Shown here piece after piece: positions 13,133 to 19,653 of a DNA stretch of 21,217 nt. The DNA is taken from the IMG/VR virus record IMGVR_UViG_3300048123_000042, positions 1-21,217 of that record. One strand, given 5' to 3'. The stretch is from a virus. The notes beneath the pieces were generated by a model that was not told where the DNA came from, did not search any database, and saw only the letters and a program-made list of their open reading frames with translations. Numbering within the stretch: the stretch's first letter is position 1; each line of letters starts with the position of its first letter. The translations under genes were made by a program, and so were the position numbers.

Positions 13133-13528
13133 TTACTTTTTGGTGCTAGCGTATTCCTTAGCTATTTTTTCGCCTGTACGCCCTATAACATAGCCGCCTA
13201 TGCCTATTTGTAGTAAATTCCAAAACTCGTTCTCTAACTCTGGTATTTTAAAGTCAAATAATGGTGCTATAAACTTTACATAAATGACTATAAACCCAAA
13301 CGCTAGCATTAAGATAGGACGCCAGCTGCGTTGTAGCCAGTTTCCGTTTGCCTCGGCTACTATAATTTCTGTTTGTAAGCGTTGCAATTCTAGCTGTTGC
13401 TCTTTTAAAACTTTTAGCATTTCGTTTTTAGCTTGCATGCGCTCTTCGTCGCTAGTAAATAAGTTGTCTATAACTTTGTTTATTTCGCCTATTACGCCTG
13501 TAGAAAACCAGTTTATTATTTTTTTCAT
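13133..13528 (-). CDS. GTA-type holin-like membrane protein (131 aa)
   Basis: The 131-residue product has an amphipathic N-terminal half with a coiled-coil stretch (about 28-60, including EERMQAKNEMLKVLKEQQLE). It then has a WLQRSWRPILMLAFG motif leading into a transmembrane helix (about 71-91) and a second hydrophobic segment (about 103-116, with GIGGYVIGRTGEK). This matches the GTA-holin 3TM-like family found in phages, which forms holes in the inner membrane so that the endolysin reaches the wall. It is the last gene of the lysis block and overlaps the preceding 51-residue gene by four bases. Two clear hydrophobic segments rather than three are visible. Confidence 0.65.
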   Translation of the reverse strand: MKKIINWFSTGVIGEINKVIDNLFTSDEERMQAKNEMLKVLKEQQLELQRLQTEIIVAEANGNWLQRSWRPILMLAFGFIVIYVKFIAPLFDFKIPELENEFWNLLQIGIGGYVIGRTGEKIAKEYASTKK

Positions 13529-13680
13529 ATTGCGGTGTTTGCCCAGCGAAATTTTAGTTGTATAAAAAGTAAATATAAATTAACCTCGCTGTAATTATTT
13601 TCTACGTCTCTAGGGTAATACGCCCAGCCTAGGATCATTCCTGTAGGTATTAAAGACATTATGCTAAATTGGTATGCCAT
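13525..13680 (-). CDS. Small hydrophobic protein in lysis block (51 aa)
   Basis: ATG 13680 shares a base with the amidase stop and the stop overlaps the holin-like start (ATGA). The product begins MAYQFSIMSLIPTGMILGWA, an N-terminal hydrophobic segment (about 4-21), followed by YYPRDVENNYSEVNLYLLFIQLKFRW. I recall this motif from small flavobacterial phage proteins near lysis genes. It may be a short membrane protein such as a spanin or holin regulator, but it could also be soluble with an amphipathic start. The exact fit between two overlaps makes the gene convincing. Confidence 0.6.
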   Translation of the reverse strand: MAYQFSIMSLIPTGMILGWAYYPRDVENNYSEVNLYLLFIQLKFRWANTAI

Positions 13681-14102
13681 TAAAAACGGTAACTTATATT
13701 TTCGTATTCAGTTTTTGCGTCAAAACTAGGACAGGCTTTTTCGCTAAAGTCTCTATGTCCGTAAACTGTACCGCCGTAACAGTCATGCAGCTGGCATAGT
13801 AAGTCTACAAAACTGTCTTTTTGTTCGTCTGTACGCGTGTCTTTTGGCTCTGTCATATCTTTTGACATTCCGCCAGCGTAAGCAATTCCGATGCTGTCCC
13901 AATTATGCCCTCGCGTATGCGCGCCTGTCATTTCTATAGGTCTACCCTCTTCGACTGTACCGTCTAAACGTATTAAAAAATGATAGCCTACGTCGCGCCA
14001 GCCTCGCTCTTTTACGTGCCAGCGTCTTACTTCGTCAATACTTACGTCTCTACCCTCTGGCGTAGCCGTACAATGAATAATTATTTTATTGACTTTGCGC
14101 AT
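13680..14102 (-). CDS. N-acetylmuramoyl-L-alanine amidase (endolysin)
   Basis: The 140-residue protein has the T7-lysozyme/amidase_2 layout: IIIHCTATP at 7-15 (zinc ligand His10), GYHFLIRLDG at 39-48, GAHTRGHNWDSIGIAYAGG at 60-78, YGHRDF at 114-119 (His116) and KACPSFD at 122-128 (Cys124). The zinc triad His10, His116, Cys124 is complete, so the enzyme is predicted active on the peptidoglycan amide bond. It has no signal peptide, consistent with holin-dependent release through the neighbouring holin-like gene. Length is normal for a single-domain endolysin without a wall-binding domain. Confidence 0.93.
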   Translation of the reverse strand: MRKVNKIIIHCTATPEGRDVSIDEVRRWHVKERGWRDVGYHFLIRLDGTVEEGRPIEMTGAHTRGHNWDSIGIAYAGGMSKDMTEPKDTRTDEQKDSFVDLLCQLHDCYGGTVYGHRDFSEKACPSFDAKTEYENISYRF

Positions 14103-14115
14103 ATTAAACTTTTAG

Positions 14116-14271
14116 CTATTTCTTTTTTCTAATTTCTAGCCATTTTGTAATGGTGTAGCCTATTGTAACTAAAAGTAGTAAAATTTTCAAACTGTCCTCT
14201 AAGATATTAAGCGAGCTAACGGTCATAGCCGAAATGTTAAAACTATATATTTTTAGGCTTGTTGCGTCCAT
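14116..14271 (-). CDS. Small single-TM protein, possible holin (51 aa)
   Basis: The frame read from the sequence gives MDATSLKIYSFNISAMTVSS, a Leu-rich hydrophobic helix (about residues 24-42, ILEDSLKILLLLVTIGYTI), then a basic tail (KWLEIRKKK). This is the shape of a small phage holin or pinholin-like protein and I recall close relatives beside the amidase in flavobacterial phages. It lies immediately upstream of the amidase. Whether this or the 131-residue protein is the holin cannot be decided by sequence reading. Both may take part. Confidence 0.55.
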   Translation of the reverse strand: MDATSLKIYSFNISAMTVSSLNILEDSLKILLLLVTIGYTITKWLEIRKKK

Positions 14272-14277
14272 AATAAA

Positions 14278-14553
14278 TTATTTTTTTTTGGTTTTTGTTT
14301 TAGCCTTTGGTTTCGTCTCTTCTTTTTCTGAATTATGCTCTTTTATTAGTTTTTCCGTCCAGACGCCCTCGGCGTAAGGTTGTAACCTTTTTGGTAGTTT
14401 TTTTATTTCTTGTATTTCAAAAGTATTGCGTTCATATTTAGATGAAACTATTTCGCCGTTGTCTACAATGTCAATTCTAACGCGCTCTTGCAACCATTTT
14501 GATCCATTTATAAACTCTACTTTGTCTTGGGTTTCTATTGTTTTTATACTCAT
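14278..14553 (-). CDS. Small fibre-associated protein B (91 aa)
   Basis: The frame is open to 14595, but ATG 14553 (MSIKTIETQDKVEFINGSKW) avoids overlap with the preceding gene and a Tyr/Lys start, so I choose it. The protein has a PYAEGVWTEKLIKEH motif near its C-terminus and ends in a basic KTKTKKK tail. The PY-VWTEKL pattern is shared with its neighbour (PYVTNVWTDELV), suggesting paralogy after duplication. Function unknown. Position right after the fibre suggests a fibre-associated or assembly protein. Confidence 0.55.
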   Translation of the reverse strand: MSIKTIETQDKVEFINGSKWLQERVRIDIVDNGEIVSSKYERNTFEIQEIKKLPKRLQPYAEGVWTEKLIKEHNSEKEETKPKAKTKTKKK

Positions 14554-14563
14554 TTTATAATAT

Positions 14564-14863
14564 TTATATGTTTTCGATATTTTCAATATAAGCATTTACT
14601 AGCTCGTCTGTCCAAACGTTAGTAACATACGGCACAAAGTCGTCTGGTAATTGGTCGGTATAATATTCTTTGCCGTCGTCGTCTGTACCTAAAAGCCTAG
14701 GGTTTAATTGGTCTGGCTGGTACGTTTTTCTGTCATAAGTTTGCGACAAAATAGTTTGTTCGCCGTCTATTGTTTCAATATATTCTGTTAATTCTCTAAC
14801 TTCTAGTATTTTATAAAAACCAGAAAACGCTATACTGTCAAATTTACTGTGTTTAGTTATCAT
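14564..14863 (-). CDS. Small fibre-associated protein A (99 aa)
   Basis: The 99-residue product begins MITKHSKFDSIAFSGFYKIL and ends DFVPYVTNVWTDELVNAYIENIENI. The C-terminal PYVTNVWTDELV pattern resembles the end of the next protein. The middle is acidic (GTDDDGKEYYTDQLPDD). No known domain is seen. It starts ten bases after the fibre stop. I infer a structural or assembly partner of the fibre because of position, with low certainty. Confidence 0.55.
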   Translation of the reverse strand: MITKHSKFDSIAFSGFYKILEVRELTEYIETIDGEQTILSQTYDRKTYQPDQLNPRLLGTDDDGKEYYTDQLPDDFVPYVTNVWTDELVNAYIENIENI

Positions 14864-14873
14864 TTTTTTTTAT

Positions 14874-17800
14874 TTAAGAATTTGTTTCGTATGTAAATTG
14901 CAACAACAAACGGTTTGAGCCACTTCCACTTTTTAAGCCATTTGTAGGAAATTGCGAACTTGAATTATCCGATGTAAAGTAAATATAATTGCTATTAATT
15001 ATAGGCGAATAATTACCTAAACTTACTTGAAACGAATAGTTATAGCCTTTTGAGCCGCCAGTTGACTGCGACGCATTAAAAGGCAACCCTTGTATTCTCA
15101 AACTACCACCAGCATAATTTAAAGCGCTTGTACCTAAGGAAATAGATAAGTGTACTATTCTGCCTATTTTTACATATTTGCCTACTTGTATATCGTGCGT
15201 TACTGAAATACCGCTACTACCTTGATAATAAGGTGTAAAAGTACCCTCTTCGTAGTCGTCTAATTCATTTGCCGTACTATTTGCACCTATTCTAATTGCA
15301 TCATTAAAAAATGCGCTTGTACTTTGTAAAGTTAATATGGGCGACGTAGACTGTGAACCTCTTCTAAATTCTAAATTGCTAGAGCTATTTAACTGCACCG
15401 ACGCTTGGTCACCACTCATTACTGTACCAAAACTTAACTTAGATCGCGTGCCGCTAAAATTGTTGTTTCTTATTTCAATTTCTGCGTTTTGGTAATTTAC
15501 ATTTAATTTTCCTGTCATTGTACCGCCAGAAATAGGCACAAAATTACCTCCACCGCTACCGTTAGACGCTGCCGTAATTCTGCCTTGCGCATCTACTGTT
15601 ATGTCTGCCGTAGTATAGCTGCCAGCTGTTACTGCTGTGTTAGCTAAACTTAAAGTAGCATTACCAGACGTTGCACCGCCGCTTAAACCTGTGCTAGCTG
15701 TTACGCCTGTAATATCGCCATTTCCTGTGCCAGCGCCGATTAAACTACGCATTTCGCTAGCCGAAATACCAGTGTTTAAACTTGGTGTGCTACCGTTAGA
15801 CAAAACAGCTGGCGTGCCTGTGTCTGGCGCTGTGTTTGTAATTGTAATTGTACCACCGCTTGACGTAGACGTCATTTCAGACTGTATGCCTGTACCCTGT
15901 GCTATTGTTAAAGTTTCTCCGTTTGTTACCGACGTGCTTTCAGTACCGTTACCCTCTTTAATAGTCCATGAAGACATACTACCGCTACCGTTACCAGTAC
16001 CAGCGCCGATTAACGTTCTAACTTCTGCGGCTGTAATACCACTATTTAAGCTTGGTGTTGAGCCATTAGACGTTATTGCTGGCGTGCCTGTGTCCGATAC
16101 CTTAGCATTGTTAGCTAGTATGTTGTTAGCTTGCGTTGTTGTAATACCTACCTTGCCATTGTTTGTTGCTATATTGTTTGCCTGTGCCGTAGTTATAGTT
16201 GTAGTGTTACCAGCTAGAGCTGTGCTAGAGGTTGTACCTAGTTGTAGTAAGGCGGTATTTCCAGCTAGGGCTGTCCCAGACGTCGTACCTAAAACCATAC
16301 TTACTTTTGCATTATTAGCGGTTATGTCGCTAGCTTGTTGGCTTGTAATTCCTGTCTTAGCTGTATTAGCCGATACAGCCGAATTTGCGGCTACTCTAGC
16401 GTTAGTAAAATATAGGTTACTTGATCCCTCGGAAATATCGTCGCTATCTAAAACAACCGTACCAGTTTGAGTGTTTACACTATCTACAGCGCCGCCGCCT
16501 GTTACTTGCGCCCAACCTTGGTTTTTACGCGCGTATTGGTTGCCGTCATTCGGCGCCTCTGGAAACGAAACCTTAGCGGTATTGTTAGTTATAGCTGTAG
16601 CTTGACTATTTGTAATACCGACCTTAGCATTGTTAGACGTTATGTCGCTAGCCTGTTGCGTGCTTATTCCTACTTTGGCGTTGTTAGCTACAATGTCGTC
16701 TGCCTGTGAAGTAGTTATGCCTACTTTCGCGTTGTTTGCTGTTATGTCGCTAGCCTGTTGCGTAGTAATACCTACTTTTGCTGTGTTGGCGGTTATCGCA
16801 TTAGTTTGTGCTGTTGTAATTCCTGTCTTAGCATTATTTGCTGTAATGTCGTCTGCCTGTGTTTGGGTTATACCAGTTTTAGCTGTGTTAGCTGCCACAG
16901 TTGAATTTGCACTTACTCTAGCGTCTGTATAATATAAATTACTAGTACCCTCTGAAATGTCGTCTGTATCTAAAACTACAACGCCTGTATCGCCATTAAC
17001 ACTGTCAACAGCGCCAGAGCCACTGCCAGCGCCTATGTTTGCAAGTATAGCGGTTTTGTCATTTGTAGAAATACTAGTTGCCGCGACTAAACCAGCCGTA
17101 ACGTTGTCAGCGTCCGTTACGTCTGCATTTTGTTCTATAGTAGCAAGTTTATTTTCGTCTACCGTTGGGTAACTTCTTTTAGCTGTATTTAAAGCTATTG
17201 CTGTTGCATTTGTTGTAATGTCAGCAACGTTGCCAGAAATGTCGCTTGCGTTTTGTGTAATACTAGACGTGTTTGCTGCTATGCTGTTTTCTGCCGCTGT
17301 TATGTCTGTTTCATTTGTTGAAACCCTACCGTCTAGCGCTGTGATGTCAGTATCGTTGCTACTTATATTCGTAGCGTTTGTAGCAATATTTGTTACGTTT
17401 GTAGCAATACCAGACGCATTTGTTGCTATATTGCCTGTATTAGTACCTATGTTTGTAGTATTTGTCGAAATTCCGCTAGCATTACTATTTATATTTCCTG
17501 TATTAGTAGATATATTAGACGTGTTAGTTGAAATATTAGACGCATTTGTAGTTATGTTTGATCCGTTGCTTGAAATTGCCGACGTATTTGTAGATATATT
17601 CCCAGCGTTTGTAGAAATACCAGACGTATTAGTAGCAATTTGACTAGTGTTGCTTGCAATATCGCCCTCGGCTGTAGAAATATCATTTGTATTAGCTAAA
17701 ATATTATTTGCGTTCGTTGTAATATTTGTTGTATTGCCAGAAATATTTGTAGCATTTGTAGAAATATTACTAGTATTTGTAGCTATTGCACTTGTATTAG

Positions 17801-18917
17801 CCGTAATGTTTGATGTATTTGCGGCTATGTCCGTATCATTACTAGCTATGTTTGCAGCGTTTGTTGTTGCTTGCGCGGTGTTTGTAGCTATGTTTGATGC
17901 GTTAGTAGAAATATTACCAGTATTAGCCGAAATACTACTTGTATTGTTTGATATATTCGTGTTGTTTGTCGAAATATTACTAGTGTTTGTAGAAATAGCG
18001 CTTGTGTTGTTTGCTATGTCGGTGTCGTTGCTAGAAATATTTGTAGAATTTGTTGCAATATTAGACGCGTTACTAGCAATATTACTAGTGTTTGCAACAA
18101 CGTCAGCGTCAATACTAGAAATTTCAGATGTATTAGCCGCAATATTACTTGTATTTGTTGCTACAGATGTTTGTAAATTTGAAATGTCAGTATCGTTACT
18201 TGAAATGTTAGCCGCGTTAGTTGTTATGTTATTTGCGTTAGTTTGTATGTTTGTAACGTTAGTTGCTATTCCGCTAGTATTGCTACTTATATTGGTGGTG
18301 TTAGTAGCTATGTTTGTAGCGTTTGTCGAAATATCTGTATCGTTGCTAGATATATTAGTAGCATTTGTTGCAATATCTGTAGCGTTAGTAGAAATGTCAG
18401 ACGTGTTTGTTTGTATGTCAGTAACGTTAGTCGCTATGTCTGTCGTATTAGTGTTTATAGCCGTTTGTAGCGTACTTCCGTCAATATCTAGCGTATTATC
18501 TAACGCGGTTGTAGTTATGCCGTTAGAGCCTGTTATTTCAAATGTTTCGCTATCTAGGTCAACGTCGCCTATGCCGCCATTACCGCTAAAGTCTAAGTCG
18601 GCGGCTGTCAATGTTTGATCCACGTAATTTTTTACAGCGGCGCTCGTTGGTAGGCTTGTGTCGTTGTCGTTGTTTTCTATGCCGTCTGCCTCGTCTACAA
18701 ATTTGTCTACTGTAATATTTTCGCCAGCGTCTTTAAGGCTGCCAAACTCTACGGTATTATTTACTTTTAAGTTTCCGCTGTTGTCTAATAGTACGCCAGA
18801 ATTATTGCCGTCGCCGTCAGTTATAGCCTTAGGCGTTGCCGATAGTGTACTTTCGTCAGATGTTTTTAGTAAACCTTTGTAGGTTGAGCTAATTTGTTTG
18901 TTTGTTAATGTACTCAT
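14874..18917 (-). CDS. Long tail fibre / receptor-binding protein (1347 aa)
   Basis: The product starts MSTLTNKQISSTYKGLLKTS, with an N-terminal attachment region to about residue 150. Residues of about 150-578 are a regular heptad stalk of the type N-T-S-N-I-S-T, here some 60 repeats, which fits a trimeric coiled fibre. Then come two copies of a VDSVN-TG-VVLD-DDISEG-SNLY module (about 636 and 810) linked by AKVGIT-Q-QASDITANN repeats. Two copies of a DTGTPA-SNGSTPSLN module follow. A C-terminal domain begins with DYEEGTFTP (about 1217) and supplies the probable receptor-binding tip. No intramolecular chaperone cleavage motif (S74 type) was seen. Confidence 0.88.
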   Translation of the reverse strand: MSTLTNKQISSTYKGLLKTSDESTLSATPKAITDGDGNNSGVLLDNSGNLKVNNTVEFGSLKDAGENITVDKFVDEADGIENNDNDTSLPTSAAVKNYVDQTLTAADLDFSGNGGIGDVDLDSETFEITGSNGITTTALDNTLDIDGSTLQTAINTNTTDIATNVTDIQTNTSDISTNATDIATNATNISSNDTDISTNATNIATNTTNISSNTSGIATNVTNIQTNANNITTNAANISSNDTDISNLQTSVATNTSNIAANTSEISSIDADVVANTSNIASNASNIATNSTNISSNDTDIANNTSAISTNTSNISTNNTNISNNTSSISANTGNISTNASNIATNTAQATTNAANIASNDTDIAANTSNITANTSAIATNTSNISTNATNISGNTTNITTNANNILANTNDISTAEGDIASNTSQIATNTSGISTNAGNISTNTSAISSNGSNITTNASNISTNTSNISTNTGNINSNASGISTNTTNIGTNTGNIATNASGIATNVTNIATNATNISSNDTDITALDGRVSTNETDITAAENSIAANTSSITQNASDISGNVADITTNATAIALNTAKRSYPTVDENKLATIEQNADVTDADNVTAGLVAATSISTNDKTAILANIGAGSGSGAVDSVNGDTGVVVLDTDDISEGTSNLYYTDARVSANSTVAANTAKTGITQTQADDITANNAKTGITTAQTNAITANTAKVGITTQQASDITANNAKVGITTSQADDIVANNAKVGISTQQASDITSNNAKVGITNSQATAITNNTAKVSFPEAPNDGNQYARKNQGWAQVTGGGAVDSVNTQTGTVVLDSDDISEGSSNLYFTNARVAANSAVSANTAKTGITSQQASDITANNAKVSMVLGTTSGTALAGNTALLQLGTTSSTALAGNTTTITTAQANNIATNNGKVGITTTQANNILANNAKVSDTGTPAITSNGSTPSLNSGITAAEVRTLIGAGTGNGSGSMSSWTIKEGNGTESTSVTNGETLTIAQGTGIQSEMTSTSSGGTITITNTAPDTGTPAVLSNGSTPSLNTGISASEMRSLIGAGTGNGDITGVTASTGLSGGATSGNATLSLANTAVTAGSYTTADITVDAQGRITAASNGSGGGNFVPISGGTMTGKLNVNYQNAEIEIRNNNFSGTRSKLSFGTVMSGDQASVQLNSSSNLEFRRGSQSTSPILTLQSTSAFFNDAIRIGANSTANELDDYEEGTFTPYYQGSSGISVTHDIQVGKYVKIGRIVHLSISLGTSALNYAGGSLRIQGLPFNASQSTGGSKGYNYSFQVSLGNYSPIINSNYIYFTSDNSSSQFPTNGLKSGSGSNRLLLQFTYETNS
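17185..18470 (-). repeat. Heptad-repeat coding tract of the fibre stalk
   Basis: The DNA encodes about 60 tandem seven-residue units with repeated codons for Asn, Thr, Ser and Ile. The unit varies slightly, so the DNA repeats are imperfect 21-base units. The antisense strand stays open across this tract because of the same codon bias, producing long plus-strand frames (323 and 141 residues) that are not genes. The tract is a likely site of length change by unequal recombination. Confidence 0.8.
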
Positions 18918-18929
18918 ATCTTTTTTTTA

Positions 18930-19052
18930 TTAAGGTCTAAAACAGCTAGGTTTACTACTTATATTTATACTGTCTGTATTTTCAATGTTACCCCAGCTGC
19001 TATTTGTAACCATTTGACAGTAAACATTACCCCAGTTTGTTGTATTTGACAT
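18930..19052 (-). CDS. Small TNWG-type phage protein (40 aa)
   Basis: ATG 19052 gives a 40-residue product beginning MSNTTNWGNVYCQMVTNSSW, with a second SSWGN echo, and ending SCFRP. I have seen near-identical short TNWG-type starts in flavobacterial phages just upstream of fibre genes. Two Cys residues (about 12 and 37) might form a disulfide. It overlaps the preceding 33-residue gene (19027-19052) and precedes the fibre by 12 bases. Function unknown. Virion or fibre-assembly role is inferred from position. Confidence 0.55.
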   Translation of the reverse strand: MSNTTNWGNVYCQMVTNSSWGNIENTDSINISSKPSCFRP

Positions 19053-19128
19053 TTTTTTTGTTTTGCTTTTGTAAATAGCTTACTAGCTTTTTTACGTTAA
19101 TACTTTTTATTTTATACTGTTTTTTCAT
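19027..19128 (-). CDS. Very small basic protein (33 aa)
   Basis: ATG 19128 overlaps the stop of the DUF6712-like gene (ATGA), giving the basic peptide MKKQYKIKSINVKKLVSYLQ and KQNKKNVKYNKLG. It is 33 residues and Lys-rich, with no recognisable domain. The overlap pattern supports translation. Its small size keeps confidence low. It may simply be a relic or an upstream leader peptide for the 40-residue gene. Confidence 0.4.
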   Translation of the reverse strand: MKKQYKIKSINVKKLVSYLQKQNKKNVKYNKLG

Positions 19129-19649
19129 AATACCCAGCCTGTAAACGATGCGCTTTTTTCTGGCTGCATTTGCTCGTTTCTATTTTCGTAATATTTAGGA
19201 AATTTAGCCGATGCGTTAAAACTCATATAATCAATAAAACGCCTGGTATAAAATTCGGCACTACTCCTATGCTTTTGCACTAAATAGTCGACCTCGTCTT
19301 TATTTACATTTGCGCCTGTTTCGCTAGTTGTTTTAAACAAACCGCCATTTTTAATTTGGTACGAGCAAAAAGGCAAATAATCTACCATACTAAAATGGAT
19401 TAGCATAGGCTGCAAAAAGTCATTAAGTAGCGCTTTTGTGTCAGCGTCTATAGGTACAGGGTTAACTGCCGCTTGACTAGCAAGTATTTTATTTGAAATT
19501 TCGTCGTACAATGCCGAGCCGCAATACTGTAAAACGTGCGTCTGCTGCGCCAGCTTTACCGACTGTAAAAAAAGGTCGGTATCTACATTTCCGTTTATTA
19601 TAGTGTTTTTAACTAAGTCTGTCCTATTTATAAATAATGCTGTCGCCAT
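19125..19649 (-). CDS. DUF6712-like head-tail adaptor protein (174 aa)
   Basis: The 174-residue product fits the DUF6712 family of Bacteroidota phage structural proteins. It has an N-terminal FINRTDLVKNTIINGNVDTD (about 6-25), a central NDFLQPMLIHFSMVDYLPFCSY (about 76-97), and a C-terminal ARG/TYR-rich helix with YTRRFIDYMSFNA and a SFTGWVL end. Such proteins sit in the neck between portal and tail. It is four bases downstream of the portal gene, which agrees with an adaptor. Its stop overlaps the next small gene by four bases. The family identification rests on remembered motifs. Confidence 0.75.
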   Translation of the reverse strand: MATALFINRTDLVKNTIINGNVDTDLFLQSVKLAQQTHVLQYCGSALYDEISNKILASQAAVNPVPIDADTKALLNDFLQPMLIHFSMVDYLPFCSYQIKNGGLFKTTSETGANVNKDEVDYLVQKHRSSAEFYTRRFIDYMSFNASAKFPKYYENRNEQMQPEKSASFTGWVL

Positions 19650-19653
19650 AATT

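Noticed and set aside
15637-16470. Plus-strand open frame of 277 residues opposite the fibre C-terminal half
   Set aside because: Hydrophobic and low-complexity, antisense to a clear gene, and with no plus-strand promoter or neighbours.
17218-18618. Long plus-strand open frames of 141 and 323 residues opposite the fibre stalk
   Set aside because: They are antisense to the heptad repeats and consist of monotonous Val/Phe/Leu/Ala strings. They arise from the repeated codons of the real gene.
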